DNA from: Wenjunlia tyrosinilytica
GTDB taxonomy: Bacteria; Actinomycetota; Actinomycetes; Streptomycetales; Streptomycetaceae
Direction: 5' to 3'
DNA length: 64,000 nucleotides
Assembly (NCBI RefSeq): GCF_014646055.1
Contig: NZ_BMMS01000021.1
Span: 1 to 64,000, forward strand
Shown: positions 29,585 through 40,022 of the stretch, piece after piece
Position numbering within the stretch: the stretch's first letter is position 1
How the letters are laid out: each line of letters opens with the position of its first letter
Notes under the pieces: generated by a model
The model's database searches: none
What the model was told of the DNA's origin: nothing
What the model saw: the letters and a program-made list of their open reading frames with translations, nothing else
Program-made: the position numbers and the translations under genes

Positions 29585-30244
29585 CTACGCCTCCTCCTTG
29601 TTCTCGTCGTTGGTGCCGCTGTCGGTGTCGGCGCTGTCGGTGTCGGTGTCGGCGCTGTCGTGAGCGCCGCTGTCGTGAGCGCCGCTGTCGTGAGCGCCGC
29701 TGTCCTCGTGGGTATCACGGTCGTCGGCCTCGCTGCCGTCGTCGCCGACCGGGTCGAGCTTGTCGTCGCTCTTGCGGCTGAACTCGACCTCCACCCGGGC
29801 CTTGGCGATCTCGTCGAAGGCGAGCCGGCGCCGCGTGGGCTTGCGCCCCTTCACCCCGGGCACCTCGAGGTCGAGGCCCTCGTCGTCGATGTCCGTGATC
29901 CGGGCGGTCACCTCACCGCCACCGGCGAGCTGCGCCTTGACCATCCTGCCGAGGGCTCGCTTGAAGTGCCGGGGCTCGGTGAGCGGGCGGTCCACTCCGG
30001 GGGAGGTGACTTCGAGGACGTAGGGCGCGCCGCCCATCACGTCGGAGTCGTCCAGCGCCTTCGAGATACCGCGGCTCAGCTCGGCGACCAGATCGAGGGG
30101 GACACCGCCGTCGGAGTCGACCACCACGAGCAGCTGGCGGCGCCTGCCCGCCGTCGTCAGCTTGACCTCTTCCAGCTCGGCACCCGATCGGGAGACGAGC
30201 GGATCCAGCAGTGCACGCAGCCTGTCGCTCTGGGTGGTGCTCAT
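29585..30244 (-). CDS. rimP: Ribosome maturation factor RimP
   Basis: 30S assembly factor and first gene of the nusA-infB operon. The 219-residue protein has a normal RimP core (LELEEVKL-type N-terminus, [14 protein letters not shown]). The last 55 residues are an unusual Asp/Ser/Thr-rich tail with three perfect DSGAH repeats. The usual RimP is about 150-170 residues. It is divergent from the Tat lipoprotein gene, with the operon promoter expected in 30245-30392. Confidence 0.94.
   Translation of the reverse strand: MSTTQSDRLRALLDPLVSRSGAELEEVKLTTAGRRRQLLVVVDSDGGVPLDLVAELSRGISKALDDSDVMGGAPYVLEVTSPGVDRPLTEPRHFKRALGRMVKAQLAGGGEVTARITDIDDEGLDLEVPGVKGRKPTRRRLAFDEIAKARVEVEFSRKSDDKLDPVGDDGSEADDRDTHEDSGAHDSGAHDSGAHDSADTDTDSADTDSGTNDENKEEA
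29654..29698 (-). repeat. 15-base tandem repeat in the rimP C-terminus
   Basis: Three identical units GCTGTCGTGAGCGCC (29654-29668, 29669-29683, 29684-29698) followed by a partial fourth. They encode repeated DSGAH pentapeptides in a disordered acidic tail. Sequence identity between units suggests recent expansion. Confidence 0.9.
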
Positions 30245-30392
30245 CCGGGTGACTCCTCGGCCGCGTGTGCTGTTGTCGGAAGGTCGCTGTCGCGCTGACC
30301 CAGCCTATCGGGTCATTGCGCCGAGTGCCGATTCCATGCATACGGGCAGGTACTCTCATTCCCGGTGATCACGCCGGCAGAGGACGGGGAAC

Positions 30393-30929
30393 GTGCCGAT
30401 CAGCAAGAAATGCCAGCTCTCCGCAGGTCCAGCAGGTTCCCCCTCCCGCCGCAGTGTCCTGAGGGCCGGAGCGGGCGCGACCGCGCTGACCGCGGCGGGC
30501 GCCGCGGTGGGTGCCGCCGGGCTCACCGCCTGTTCGAACGGGCAGGAGGGGACCGCCGCCGACGGCTCGCGCGGAAACCGGCTGCGCGCACGGGCCGCCG
30601 AGGACGCCGCCGCGCTGATCGCCGCCTACGACGCCACGCTGCGGGCGCACCCGGATCTGGAGAAGGAGCTGCGGCCGCTGCGCGCCGATCTCGTTCTCCA
30701 TCTGGAGGCCTTCGGCGGGCACGGCACGCCGTCCTCGGCCTCGTCGTCCCCGGGTGCGTCGGACGTTCCCGACGGGGCCGTCGCCGCCAAGCGCGCCCTG
30801 GCCCGCACGGAACGGCGCACCGCCGACGCACGGACCGCCGATCTCCTCGACGCACCGCCGGAACTCGCCCGCCTGCTCGCCTCCGTCGCCGCCTCGGGCG
30901 CGGGCCGCGCCCTGCTGCTCAGGAGCTGA
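30393..30929 (+). CDS. Tat-exported lipoprotein, function unknown
   Basis: The 178-residue product has a twin-arginine signal (SRRSVLR, Arg19-Arg20), an Ala/Gly-rich hydrophobic core and a lipobox LTAC with Cys47. It should be folded in the cytoplasm, exported by Tat and lipid-anchored. The mature part is Ala/Arg-rich and helical, with no recognised family. It ends 4 bases before the DUF4439 gene, so the two are probably translated together. The GTG start at 30393 is the only one that includes the Tat motif. Confidence 0.82.
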   Translation: MPISKKCQLSAGPAGSPSRRSVLRAGAGATALTAAGAAVGAAGLTACSNGQEGTAADGSRGNRLRARAAEDAAALIAAYDATLRAHPDLEKELRPLRADLVLHLEAFGGHGTPSSASSSPGASDVPDGAVAAKRALARTERRTADARTADLLDAPPELARLLASVAASGAGRALLLRS

Positions 30930-30933
30930 CGCC

Positions 30934-31434
30934 GTGCCGACACTCACGGGTTCACCGACCACCCAGCCGCCTGGCGCGGTCAAGGCGCTGCAGTCGGCGC
31001 TGGCCGCCGAGCACGCGGCTGTCTACGGGTTCGGGGTGGTCGGAGCGAAGCTCGACGGCGCCCGGCGCACCAGGGCCAGGAACGCGTACGACGCGCACCG
31101 GTCCCGGCGGGACGCTCTCGAGCGGACCGTCCGGGACCTCGGGGCCCAGCCCGCGGCGGCGGCGCCGGCGTACGCGCTGCCGTTCTCGGTCACCGACGAG
31201 GCCGCCGCCCTACGGCTCGCCGCCGTACTGGAGGACCGGGTGGCGGCGGTCTACGCGGATGTGGTGCGCGAGACCAGGGGGCATCTGCGCGAGGAGGCGG
31301 CGCGGGCACTGCGGGAGGCGGCGGTCCGCGCGGTGGGCTGGCGGGGCAGGGGCGTAGCCTTCCCGGGGCTGCCCGAACGGGCGCTCGGCACCTCGACCGA
31401 GGCCTCCCCGAGCGCGTCCCCCGGCGAGCTCTGA
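30934..31434 (+). CDS. Ferritin-like DUF4439 protein
   Basis: The 166-residue, all-helical product has AALAAEHAAVYGFGVVGA near the N-terminus and a later EDRVAAVYADVVRE, the pattern of the DUF4439 ferritin-like family. Such proteins keep the four-helix fold; a metal role is not established. The GTG at 30934 has AGGAGC at 30921-30926. It is paired with the Tat lipoprotein and precedes the APH-family gene. The tail is Ser/Pro-rich. Confidence 0.88.
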   Translation: MPTLTGSPTTQPPGAVKALQSALAAEHAAVYGFGVVGAKLDGARRTRARNAYDAHRSRRDALERTVRDLGAQPAAAAPAYALPFSVTDEAAALRLAAVLEDRVAAVYADVVRETRGHLREEAARALREAAVRAVGWRGRGVAFPGLPERALGTSTEASPSASPGEL

Positions 31435-31588
31435 CGTTCTCGGGGGCGGCGTCCCCAGGGCGGCGTCCTCGGGGGACGGGGATCGGCGGGGCCGGGGCAC
31501 CGGGGCCCCTGCCGCAGCCGCCTCGCCGTTCACCGCAGACATGTTCACAGCCGACCAGCCGCACCGCCGCAGGAGGGACTCGCACGCC

Positions 31589-32536
31589 ATGCCCGTCGTA
31601 CCGCTCACGCCGCCCGAGCATCTCGTGCGCACCGTCTGCGCCTGGGAGGGCGAGGCCGGGCGCGCTTGGGCGCGGGAGCTTCCCCGGCGGGCGCGGAGCT
31701 TCGTCCAAGCGTGGGAGCTGACGCCCGAGAGGGTGCTGGAGCCGGGCGGGAGCATCAGCATGGTGGTGCTCGTGCGGCAGGCGGACGGGACCCCCGCGAC
31801 ACTCAAGCTGGGCATGGTGACGCGGGAGACCGAGCACGAGCCGGGAGCCCTCGCCCACTGGAACGGGGTGGGGGCGGTGCGCCTTCTGCGGGCGGAGCCC
31901 GAGGAGGGGGCGATGCTCCTCGAACGGCTCCAGGGCGATGTGAGCCTGCGTTCGCTGCCCGAGGCGAAGGCGATGCTGGAGGCGGCCGGGGTGGTCCGCC
32001 GTCTGTGGGTCGGGCCCGGTGAGGAGCACCCCTTCACCACCGTCGCCGAGTACACCGCGGGGCTCGTGGAGAAGATGCTCGAACGAGCCGCCGAGCCGTG
32101 GGCGGCCGATGTGCGCCCGCTGGTGGAGGAGGCCCTGACCACGCACGCCGAGCTCATGGCGGGCGAGCCGGAGCGACTGCTGCTGCACGGCGACTTCCAC
32201 CACGGCAATGTGCTGGCGGGAGGGGCCCCGCTGCCCGGAGGCGGGCAGGGCGGGCGGATGCCGTGGCTGGCCATCGACCCCAAACCGCTGGTCGGTGAGC
32301 GCGCCTACGACCTGGCCTGGCTGGTGCGGGACCGGCTGGACACCCTCGCGGCCTCCCCCGGCCCCGGCTCGCTGGCCCGTCGCCGGGTGAAGAAGCTCGC
32401 CGACTCCCTCGACCTCGACCGCGATCGCCTGCGGGGCTGGGCGTTCTTCCGTGCCGTGGAGGCGGGGGTGTGGTCGCTCGCGGTCGGGGACCGCGAGGAC
32501 GGCGAGCTGCTCCTGGAGTTCGCCGGCTGGCTGTAG
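31589..32536 (+). CDS. Aminoglycoside/hydroxyurea phosphotransferase-type kinase
   Basis: The roughly 315-residue protein belongs to the kinase-like APH fold, closest by motif to the APH(6)/hydroxyurea phosphotransferase group. The catalytic loop is LLHGDFHHGNVL and the metal-binding segment is AIDPKPLVGERAYDLAWLV. The natural substrate is unknown; resistance is possible but should not be assumed. I prefer the ATG at 31589 because AGGAGGG lies at 31571-31577; the frame is open from 31541. It is convergent with proS. Confidence 0.87.
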   Translation: MPVVPLTPPEHLVRTVCAWEGEAGRAWARELPRRARSFVQAWELTPERVLEPGGSISMVVLVRQADGTPATLKLGMVTRETEHEPGALAHWNGVGAVRLLRAEPEEGAMLLERLQGDVSLRSLPEAKAMLEAAGVVRRLWVGPGEEHPFTTVAEYTAGLVEKMLERAAEPWAADVRPLVEEALTTHAELMAGEPERLLLHGDFHHGNVLAGGAPLPGGGQGGRMPWLAIDPKPLVGERAYDLAWLVRDRLDTLAASPGPGSLARRRVKKLADSLDLDRDRLRGWAFFRAVEAGVWSLAVGDREDGELLLEFAGWL

Positions 32537-32545
32537 TGGACCGCG

Positions 32546-32577
32546 TGGTGGGCCCGGCCTCCTGACCGAACCCACCA
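32546..32577. terminator. Weak hairpin between convergent APH-like gene and proS
   Basis: TGGTGGG (32546-32552) and CCCACCA (32571-32577) form a 7-bp stem in the 71-base convergent gap. It is the only inverted repeat I saw there. Low to moderate support. Confidence 0.35.
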
Positions 32578-32607
32578 TCGGCCCTGTGAACTCCCCAGGC
32601 TTTGGCC

Positions 32608-34305
32608 TCAGTTGGCCGTCAGGCGGGCCAGCGCGTCGTCGATGGAGATCTCCTCGCGCTCACCCGTCCTGCGGTCCTTCAGCTCGACGACGCCCTCGGC
32701 GGCGCGGCGCCCGACCACCAGGATGGTCGGGATGCCGATCAGCTCGGCGTCGGTGAACTTCACTCCCGCAGAGACCCCGGCGCGGTCGTCCACCAGGACG
32801 CGGACGCGGCCGGCGCCCAGCTTCTCGGCGAGTTCCAGGGCGAGTTCGGTCTGCTGGGCCTTGCCCGCCGCCACGATGTGCACGTCGGCGGGGGCGACCT
32901 CGCGCGGCCAGCACAGCCCGGACTCGTCGTGCGTCTGCTCGGCGAGGGCCGCCACGGCGCGGGAGACACCGATGCCGTAGGAGCCCATGGTCACGCGGAC
33001 CGGCTTGCCCTCGCGGCCGAGCACGTCGAGTTCGAAGGCGTCGGCGTACTTGCGGCCCAGCTGGAAGATGTGGCCGATCTCGATGGCACGGCCGATGGTC
33101 AGCCCCGCACCGCAGCTGGGGCAGGGGTCGCCGGGCAGGACGGTGGCCACGTCCAGGTACTCGTCGACGGTGAAGTCACGGCCGCACACCACATTGCGAA
33201 CATGGTGGTCGGCGCGGTTGGCGCCGGTGATCCAGGCCGTGCCCTCGGCGACCCGGGGGTCGGCGAGGTAGCGGAAGGCCTTGCCCGCCAGGCCCTGGGG
33301 GCCGACGTAGCCGCGCACCAGGTCGGGGCGGCCGGTGAAGTCCTCGGCGGTGACCAGCTCCACCTCGGCGGGGGCCAGCGCCTCGGCGAGCTTGCCCATG
33401 TCGACCTCCCGGTCGCCCGGCACGCCCACCGCGGTGATCTGCCCGTCCACCTTCACCAGGAGGTTCTTCAGCGTCGCCGAGGCGGGCACGCCCAGGTGCT
33501 CGGCGAGGGTCTCGATGGTGGGCGTGGCCGGGGTGGCCAGCTCCTCCATCGGGGGGTGGCCGGCCCCGGTGACGGGCTCGACGACGGCGGTGACGGCCTC
33601 GGTGTTCGCGGCGTAGTCGCAGGCCGGGCAGTCGACGAAGGTGTCCTCCCCGGCCGCGGCCGGGGCCAGGAACTCCTCCGAGGCCGAGCCGCCCATGGCG
33701 CCCGAGACCGCGGAGACGATGCGGTAGTCCAGGCCCAGCCGCTCGAAGACGCGGATGTAGGCGCTGCGGTGCGCCTGGTACGCCTCGCCCAGGCCCTCGT
33801 CGGAGGTGTCGAAGGAATACGCGTCCTTCATCTGGAACTCGCGCCCGCGCAGCACTCCGGAGCGGGGCCTGGCCTCGTCGCGGTACTTGGTCTGGATCTG
33901 ATAGAGGATCAGCGGCAGGTCCTTGTAGGACGAGCACTGGTCCTTCACCAGCTGCGTGAAGATCTCCTCGTGCGTGGGGCCGAGCACATACCTGGCGCCG
34001 CGCCGGTCCTCCAGTTGGAAGAGCAGGTCGCCGTAGGCATCGGCGCGGCCGGTGGCCTCGTAGGGCTCGCGGGGCAGCAGGGCGGGCAGGAGCACCTCCT
34101 GGCCGCCGATGGCGTCCATCTCCTCGCGGACGACGCGGGCCACGTTGTCCAGCACGCGCTTGCCGAGCGGCAGCCACGTCCACACTCCGGCACTGCTACG
34201 GCGTACGTACCCGGCTCGGACGAGCAGCTTGTGGCTGGCGGTCTCGGCGTCGGCCGGGTCGTCGCGCAGCGTCTTGAGCAGGAGCCGGGACATGCGCTGG
34301 ACCAT
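32608..34305 (-). CDS. proS: Proline-tRNA ligase
   Basis: Class II aminoacyl-tRNA synthetase charging tRNA(Pro). The 565-residue protein has motif 1/2 regions ([21 protein letters not shown]), the editing insertion domain and the motif 3 region ([14 protein letters not shown]). The C-terminal anticodon-binding domain follows. The ATG at 34305 is preceded by GGAGA and gives the usual bacterial length. It is the last gene of a minus-strand series dxr-rseP-ispG-GNAT-GNAT-proS. Confidence 0.95.
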   Translation of the reverse strand: MVQRMSRLLLKTLRDDPADAETASHKLLVRAGYVRRSSAGVWTWLPLGKRVLDNVARVVREEMDAIGGQEVLLPALLPREPYEATGRADAYGDLLFQLEDRRGARYVLGPTHEEIFTQLVKDQCSSYKDLPLILYQIQTKYRDEARPRSGVLRGREFQMKDAYSFDTSDEGLGEAYQAHRSAYIRVFERLGLDYRIVSAVSGAMGGSASEEFLAPAAAGEDTFVDCPACDYAANTEAVTAVVEPVTGAGHPPMEELATPATPTIETLAEHLGVPASATLKNLLVKVDGQITAVGVPGDREVDMGKLAEALAPAEVELVTAEDFTGRPDLVRGYVGPQGLAGKAFRYLADPRVAEGTAWITGANRADHHVRNVVCGRDFTVDEYLDVATVLPGDPCPSCGAGLTIGRAIEIGHIFQLGRKYADAFELDVLGREGKPVRVTMGSYGIGVSRAVAALAEQTHDESGLCWPREVAPADVHIVAAGKAQQTELALELAEKLGAGRVRVLVDDRAGVSAGVKFTDAELIGIPTILVVGRRAAEGVVELKDRRTGEREEISIDDALARLTAN

Positions 34306-34386
34306 GGATTCTCCAAGGGATGGAACGGATTCCACCGAGGATATCCGGGCCGAGCGGGGCGGTGCGACGCCGTTCGCCCCAGGCCG

Positions 34387-34938
34387 CTAGCGCTCGGCGG
34401 AGCCGGTCCTCGGCAGGGGAAGGTGCGCGCCCATCACCACGTAGAGGCTGGGGGCGCTGGGGAAGCGCACCGACCGGGCCAGGTCGACATAGCCGAGGGA
34501 GTGGTACAGCCTGCGGGCCCGGCTCGGCCCCTCGATCGCGGACAGGATGCTGCGGCTCTGCTCGACGCCGTCGGTGAGCCGGGTGATGAGCGCGCGGCCG
34601 AGGCCGTGTCCCTGGAATCCGGGCAGGACGTGCAGCTCTGTGACACCGAAGACGTCGTCGAGCCAGTCCTCGTGACCGACGGCGACGAGGTACGGCTCGA
34701 TGACGGTGCTCCACCAGTGGGCGCGGTCGTTGGGCATGCCGTAGGTGAAGCCGACGAGCGCGCCGTCGGCCGTGAACGCGCCGAAGGCCCGGGTGCCCCG
34801 GTAGGCGGCGTGCCGCAGGACGATCTGCCTGCGGATGTGGATCTCCTCGTCGTTGAGGCCGAAGGCGAGTGCCTGCACGGCGAGCGCGTCGTCCACGCGC
34901 GCGACGAGGTCGATCGGCCCGATGAGGAGTTCGTCCAT
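34387..34938 (-). CDS. GNAT family N-acetyltransferase
   Basis: The 183-residue protein has the GNAT acetyl-CoA-binding pattern: VTELHVLPGFQGHGLGRALI, then ARRLYHSLGYVDL. Strand and helix order fit one GNAT domain. The substrate is unknown. The ATG at 34938 fits the family; the frame is open much further, but upstream sequence reads as antisense of the next gene. It lies 68 bases after the second GNAT gene. Confidence 0.85.
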   Translation of the reverse strand: MDELLIGPIDLVARVDDALAVQALAFGLNDEEIHIRRQIVLRHAAYRGTRAFGAFTADGALVGFTYGMPNDRAHWWSTVIEPYLVAVGHEDWLDDVFGVTELHVLPGFQGHGLGRALITRLTDGVEQSRSILSAIEGPSRARRLYHSLGYVDLARSVRFPSAPSLYVVMGAHLPLPRTGSAER

Positions 34939-35006
34939 GGGCGGGGACCCTACTGCCTGGGGATACCGGCCGGGCAGATCACCCGGGCGCGGGGTGCGGG
35001 GGCCGC

Positions 35007-35852
35007 TCAGAACAGGACGCTCATGAAGGAGCCCACCTCGGAGAACCCGACACGGCGGTAGGCGGCGCGGGCTGGGGCGTTGTAGTCGTTGACGTAGAGG
35101 CTGACCACGGGGGCGACCTCGCGCAGCGCGTACTGCAGGACGGCGGCCATACCGGTCTCGGACAGGCCCTCGCCCCGGCGGTCGGGGGCGACCCAGACGC
35201 CCTGGATCTGGCAGGCGTGGTCGGTGACGGCGCCGATCTCGGCCTTGAAGACGACACGGCCGTCCTCGATCCGGGCGAACGCCCGCCCGGTGGTGACGAG
35301 TTCGGCGATGCGCGCCTGGTAGAGCAGCCCGCCGTCGCCCGTCATCGGGGAGACGCCGACCTCCTCGGTGAACATGGCCACGCACGCGGGCATGATCGCG
35401 TCCATCTCGTTGCGGCGCACCCGGCGCACCAGCGGGTCCGGCGCGATCCCCTCCGGCATGGACCGGGTGACCATCAGCGGCTGGTGGGCGCGGACCTCGC
35501 GGGCGGGCCCCCAGGCGGGTTCGAGGTGGGCCCAGAGCTCGGCGGTGGCCTCGGCGGGACCGACGATGGACGAGCAGCTGCGGCCACTGCGGCGGGCCCG
35601 GTCGGCGAAGGCCCGCACCGCTTCGGCGGTGGCGCAGATGGGCACGAGGTTGGCCCCGGCGTAGCACAGCGACTCCAGGCGGCCGGAGGCGTACCAGCCC
35701 CACAGCTCACCGCCGAGCCGCCACGGGTCGAGCCCGGCGGTGCGGATGCGGGAGGCCACGAAGGCGTTGGCCACCGGGTCGCGGTCCAGCACCTCCAGAG
35801 CGGCGTCGAGGTCGCCGGGCTCCAGAACCCTGGTGGTCGTCTTCGTCAACAC
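35007..35852 (-). CDS. GNAT family N-acetyltransferase with extra N-terminal domain
   Basis: The 281-residue product has a degenerate N-terminal half (LEVLDRDPVANAFVASR, SSIVGPAEATAELW) and a standard C-terminal GNAT half (IQGVWVAPDRRGEGLSETGM, NDYNAPARAAYRRVGF). Homologues sit beside ispG in many actinobacteria. The substrate is unknown. I chose GTG 35852 because the family starts with LTKTTTRVLEP; a longer start at 35951 is less likely. The downstream neighbour is another GNAT. Confidence 0.87.
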   Translation of the reverse strand: MLTKTTTRVLEPGDLDAALEVLDRDPVANAFVASRIRTAGLDPWRLGGELWGWYASGRLESLCYAGANLVPICATAEAVRAFADRARRSGRSCSSIVGPAEATAELWAHLEPAWGPAREVRAHQPLMVTRSMPEGIAPDPLVRRVRRNEMDAIMPACVAMFTEEVGVSPMTGDGGLLYQARIAELVTTGRAFARIEDGRVVFKAEIGAVTDHACQIQGVWVAPDRRGEGLSETGMAAVLQYALREVAPVVSLYVNDYNAPARAAYRRVGFSEVGSFMSVLF

Positions 35853-35965
35853 TGTGGGAGCCTCACCATGCCCGTGCCCGTGCGGGACGCCCCACCCTCG
35901 TGGCGCTCCCCCGCACTGTACTGCGCCGTTCACCCGTACGCCCATCGTCATGTGGGGCCGGTGGA

Positions 35966-37120
35966 TCAGGTGATGGAGACGGTGGGCTCGCCGGAGGCGG
36001 CGCCCTCCTTCTCCATCTGCTCGGCGATCTTGAGCGCTTCCTCGATGAGGGTCTCCACGATCTTGGACTCGGGAACGGTCTTGATGACCTCGCCCTTGAC
36101 GAAGATCTGGCCCTTGCCGTTGCCGGAGGCGACTCCGAGGTCGGCCTCGCGGGCCTCACCGGGGCCGTTGACGACGCAGCCCATGACCGCCACGCGCAGC
36201 GGGACCTCCATACCCTCCAGACCGGCGGTGACCTGGTCGGCGAGCTTGTAGACATCCACCTGGGCGCGGCCGCAGGAGGGGCAGGAGACGATCTCGAGGC
36301 GGCGCTGTCGCAGGTTCAGCGACTCCAGGATCTGGATGCCGACCTTGACCTCCTCCGCCGGTGGGGCCGACAGGGAGACGCGGATGGTGTCGCCGATGCC
36401 CTCGGCGAGCAGGGCGCCGAACGCGACCGCGGACTTGATGGTGCCCTGGAAGGCGGGGCCCGCCTCGGTCACGCCGAGGTGGAGGGGGTAGTCGCACTTC
36501 TCCGCGAGCAGGCGGTAGGCGTTGACCATGACCACGGGGTCGTTGTGCTTGACCGAGATCTTGATGTCGCGGAAGCCGTGCTCCTCGAACAGGGAGCACT
36601 CCCACAGCGCGGATTCGACCAGCGCCTCGGGAGTCGCCTTGCCGTACTTCTCCAGCAGGCGCTTGTCGAGGGAGCCGGCGTTGACGCCGATGCGGATCGG
36701 GGTGCCCGCCTCTGAGGCCGCCTTGGCGATCTCCTTGACCTTGTCGTCGAACTGCCGGATGTTGCCGGGGTTGACGCGCACGGCCGCGCAGCCGGCGTCG
36801 ATGGCGGCGAAGACGTACTTCGGCTGGAAGTGGATGTCGGCGATCACCGGGATCTGCGACTTGCGGGCGATCGTGGCGAGGGCGTCGGCGTCGTCCTGGC
36901 TGGGGCAGGCCACCCGGACGATCTGGCAGCCGGAGGCGGTCAGCTCGGCGATCTGCTGGAGCGTGGCGCCGATGTCGGCGGTGACGGTGGTCGTCATGGA
37001 CTGGACCGAGATCGGGGCGTCTCCACCCACAGCCACCGATCCGACCTGGATCTTCCGGCTCCGGCGGCGGTCGGCCAGCTTGAGCGGCACGGACGGCATT
37101 CCGAGCGAGATGGCTGTCAT
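35966..37120 (-). CDS. ispG: (E)-4-hydroxy-3-methylbut-2-enyl-diphosphate synthase
   Basis: 4Fe-4S enzyme of the MEP isoprenoid pathway, turning MEcPP into HMBPP. The 384-residue protein has the TIM-barrel N-terminus (SVQSMTTT) and the cluster cysteines in SCPSCGR and [11 protein letters not shown]. It lies downstream of dxr and the site-2 protease in the conserved dxr-rseP-ispG arrangement, so two MEP genes share this transcript. Confidence 0.97.
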   Translation of the reverse strand: MTAISLGMPSVPLKLADRRRSRKIQVGSVAVGGDAPISVQSMTTTVTADIGATLQQIAELTASGCQIVRVACPSQDDADALATIARKSQIPVIADIHFQPKYVFAAIDAGCAAVRVNPGNIRQFDDKVKEIAKAASEAGTPIRIGVNAGSLDKRLLEKYGKATPEALVESALWECSLFEEHGFRDIKISVKHNDPVVMVNAYRLLAEKCDYPLHLGVTEAGPAFQGTIKSAVAFGALLAEGIGDTIRVSLSAPPAEEVKVGIQILESLNLRQRRLEIVSCPSCGRAQVDVYKLADQVTAGLEGMEVPLRVAVMGCVVNGPGEAREADLGVASGNGKGQIFVKGEVIKTVPESKIVETLIEEALKIAEQMEKEGAASGEPTVSIT

Positions 37121-37285
37121 CAGGTGTGCATCCCCAGGTATGGCTCAAAGGATCCGGCAGAGCGAAGTTCGACCCCTAACGGTACGGCACCGCACCTGGC
37201 TCGGGCACATCTCGCGCCCCAGTGAAACCGGGCGGACACCTTCCGTGCCCGCCCGGTTGCCCGCTCTTCCACCGCTGTTCGAGCG

Positions 37286-38587
37286 CTAGCCGATGCGCAC
37301 CGGATTGATCACGTCGGCCACAAGCACCAGCAGGGTGAAGCAGATGAACACCCCGGCCACCACGTACGCCACGGGCATCAGCTTGGCCACGTCGAACGGT
37401 CCGGGGTCCGCGCGGCGGAAGACCCGCGCGGCGTGTCGCCTGATCGACTCCCACAGGGCGCCGGCGATGTGCCCGCCGTCGAGCGGCAGCAGGGGGAGCA
37501 TGTTGAACAGGAAGAGCGACAGATTGAAACCGGCCACGAGGAAGAGCATCGTGGCGAGCTGCTGCTGCGGCGGGATGTCGAGGGTGAACACCTCACCGCC
37601 GACCCTGGCCGCTCCCACGACACCCATCGGCGAGTCGGGCTTGCGCTCCTCGCCCTGGAAGGCGGCGCCCCACAGCGCGGGGACCTTCTTCGGCAGGTCG
37701 ATGAGGTTCTGCACCCCGTTGACGACCATGTCACCCATCCAGTCGGCGGCCTGGGCGGGCGTCTGCTTGACGACACCCCTCGCAGGGGTGAAGCCGAGGA
37801 AGCCGGCCTTCTGGGTCTCGCCCTGGACGTAGTGGCCGCTGCCGTCGATCTTCGGCACGGTGTTCTTGATGAGGTTCGCGTGCAGGACGACGGGCCTGCC
37901 CTGGCGCTCGACCTCGATGGTGGCCGGGCCGATGGTGCGCCGGATCTGCTTCTGCAGGGCGTCCCAGTCCTTGACCTGGTGACCGTTGAACGCGACGAAC
38001 TTGTCGCCCGCCTTCAGCCCCGCCGCCAAGGCGGGTGATTCCTCGGCGTCCTTGGGGCACCGGTCGGTCTTGGCGGTGGCCGCGACCACGCAGGCGTTGA
38101 CGGACTGCACGCTGGTGGTCGTGGTCTGGATTCCGAAGCCCATCAGGACTGCGGAGAAGACGGCGACGGCCAGGATGAGGTTCATGAACGGCCCGGCGAA
38201 CATCACGATGACGCGCTTCCACGGCTTGCGTGTGTAGAACATCCGCGTCTCGTCGCCGGGCTTGAGCTCCTCGTACGCTGCCGAGCGCGCGTCCTCGATC
38301 ATGCCCCGCCAGGGGGAGGTCGAGCGGGCGGTGACCTTGCCGTCCTCGCCGGGCGGGAACATCCCGATCATGCGGATGTAACCGCCGAGCGGGATCGCCT
38401 TGACCCCGTACTCGGTCTCGCCCTTGTGGCGGGACCAGATGGTGGGGCCGAAGCCCACCATGTACTGCGGCACACGGATGCCGAAGAGCTTGGCCGTCGA
38501 GAGGTGGCCGAGCTCGTGCCAGGCGATGGAGAACAGCAGTCCGACAACGAAGACGACTATGCCGAGAACCGTCATCAGTGCCGTCAT
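37286..38587 (-). CDS. Site-2 zinc metalloprotease (RseP-like, M50)
   Basis: Membrane-embedded protease that cleaves substrates within the membrane, for example anti-sigma factors. The 433-residue protein has HELGH at residues 24-28 in the first membrane helix, a PDZ-like region (about 150-240) and the second-half motif PLDGGHIAG. About four membrane helices are visible. Its ATG overlaps the dxr stop (ATGA). The target is unknown here. Confidence 0.94.
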   Translation of the reverse strand: MTALMTVLGIVVFVVGLLFSIAWHELGHLSTAKLFGIRVPQYMVGFGPTIWSRHKGETEYGVKAIPLGGYIRMIGMFPPGEDGKVTARSTSPWRGMIEDARSAAYEELKPGDETRMFYTRKPWKRVIVMFAGPFMNLILAVAVFSAVLMGFGIQTTTTSVQSVNACVVAATAKTDRCPKDAEESPALAAGLKAGDKFVAFNGHQVKDWDALQKQIRRTIGPATIEVERQGRPVVLHANLIKNTVPKIDGSGHYVQGETQKAGFLGFTPARGVVKQTPAQAADWMGDMVVNGVQNLIDLPKKVPALWGAAFQGEERKPDSPMGVVGAARVGGEVFTLDIPPQQQLATMLFLVAGFNLSLFLFNMLPLLPLDGGHIAGALWESIRRHAARVFRRADPGPFDVAKLMPVAYVVAGVFICFTLLVLVADVINPVRIG

Positions 38588-39837
38588 ACGGTCACCCCTG
38601 CTTTCGTCTTCACGAGTTCACGGGCCCGGGCACGTGCCCATGCCTCGGCTTCCAGGACGTCCCCCAGAGTGAGCTGGTTTCCCGTTCGGGGCGTTCCATG
38701 CTCCTCGACCGCCTGGGCGACGGTGTCCACAATGCCGTTGAACGGCAGTCGGCCGCCGAGGAACGCGTCAACGCACTCCTCGTTGGCCGCGTTGAACACC
38801 GCCGGGGCCGTGCCTCCGAGGCTACCGACATGCCGGGCGAGCGCCACCGAGGGGAAGGCCTCGCCGTCCAGCGGAAGGAACTCCCACGTCGACGCCTTGG
38901 TCCAGTCGAATCCCGGGGCCGCGTCCGGGACCCGGTCCGGCCAGCCGAGGCCCAGCGCGATCGGCATCCGCATGTCGGGAGGGCTCACCTGGGCGAGCGT
39001 GGAGCCGTCGGTGAACTCCACCATCGAGTGGACGTAGGACTGCGGATGGACCACGACCTCGATCCGCTCGAAGGGGATGTCGTAGAGCAGGTGGGCCTCG
39101 ATGACCTCCAGTCCCTTGTTGACCAGGGTCGCCGAGTTGATGGTGATCACCGGGCCCATGGCCCAGGTGGGGTGGGCGAGCGCCTGCTCCGGGGTGACCT
39201 GGGCCAGTTCCTCTCGGGTGCGGCCGCGGAACGGGCCCCCGCTGGCGGTGACCACGAGCTTGCGCACCTCGCCGCGGGTGCCGCCGAGCATCGCCTGGAA
39301 CAGTGCCGAGTGCTCGGAGTCGACCGGCACGATCTGCCCGGGCTTCGCGATGGCCCGCACGAGCGGGCCGCCGACGATCAGCGACTCCTTGTTGGCCAGC
39401 GCCAGCATGCGGCCGGCCCGGAGCGCGGCCAGGGTCGGCGCGAGGCCGATGGAGCCGGTGATGCCGTTGAGGACGGTGTCGCACTCGGCCGCGGCCACCG
39501 CACTGGCGGCGTCGGGACCGGCGATGACCTCGGGGGCGGGCTCGGTGCCGAAGCGCTCGCGCAGCGCCTCCTCCAGCGGGGCCGCGGCGGCCTCGTCGGC
39601 GACGGCCACGAGGCGGACGCCGAGCTGGTGCGCCTGGTCGGCCAGCAGCTGCACCCGGCCGCCCGCCGCGGACAGGGCGACCACCCGGAACCGGTCCGGG
39701 TTGCGCAGGACGACGTCGACGGCCTGGGTGCCGATCGAGCCGGTGGAGCCGAGGATCACGATGTCCCGGTGGCCGCCGCCGTCTGCGGCGGCCACCGGGA
39801 AGCGAAGGTGAGGGTTGGCCAGCGAGGTCTCCGTCAT
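38584..39837 (-). CDS. dxr: 1-deoxy-D-xylulose 5-phosphate reductoisomerase
   Basis: Second enzyme of the MEP pathway, making MEP with NADPH. The 417-residue protein has the NADPH motif GSTGSIG (30-36), [11 protein letters not shown], the metal-site segment [10 protein letters not shown] and [13 protein letters not shown]. The ATG at 39837 gives the normal length. It starts the dxr-rseP-ispG cluster and follows the acyl-CoA dehydrogenase gene by 148 bases. Confidence 0.96.
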   Translation of the reverse strand: MTETSLANPHLRFPVAAADGGGHRDIVILGSTGSIGTQAVDVVLRNPDRFRVVALSAAGGRVQLLADQAHQLGVRLVAVADEAAAAPLEEALRERFGTEPAPEVIAGPDAASAVAAAECDTVLNGITGSIGLAPTLAALRAGRMLALANKESLIVGGPLVRAIAKPGQIVPVDSEHSALFQAMLGGTRGEVRKLVVTASGGPFRGRTREELAQVTPEQALAHPTWAMGPVITINSATLVNKGLEVIEAHLLYDIPFERIEVVVHPQSYVHSMVEFTDGSTLAQVSPPDMRMPIALGLGWPDRVPDAAPGFDWTKASTWEFLPLDGEAFPSVALARHVGSLGGTAPAVFNAANEECVDAFLGGRLPFNGIVDTVAQAVEEHGTPRTGNQLTLGDVLEAEAWARARARELVKTKAGVTV

Positions 39838-39896
39838 GCCCCCATTGTGGCCTTGGACGGCTCGTGCACGTGCACCGGCCGCCGATCCACACGCTG

Positions 39897-40022
39897 GTGG
39901 ACCGGCGGCCGGTGGACGCCGTACGAGTGCCTGGCCCCCTGCCGCGCCTGGGCGGCGCGGCGGTCGGTGGACGGGGTGGTGGACGTCAGTGCACGGGGCG
40001 GTGGACGTTGGGAACCGTGGAC
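39897..40022. repeat. Six scattered copies of GTGGAC
   Basis: GTGGAC occurs at 39897, 39912, 39967, 39979, 40001 and 40017 within 126 bases spanning the acyl-CoA dehydrogenase 3' end and the dxr upstream gap. Spacing is irregular. It may reflect a protein-binding cluster or simple sequence bias. Confidence 0.45.

Noticed and set aside
31589-32536. Calling the APH-fold gene an antibiotic resistance determinant
   Set aside because: Kinase motifs fit the fold, but this family has many non-resistance members and nothing here shows the substrate.
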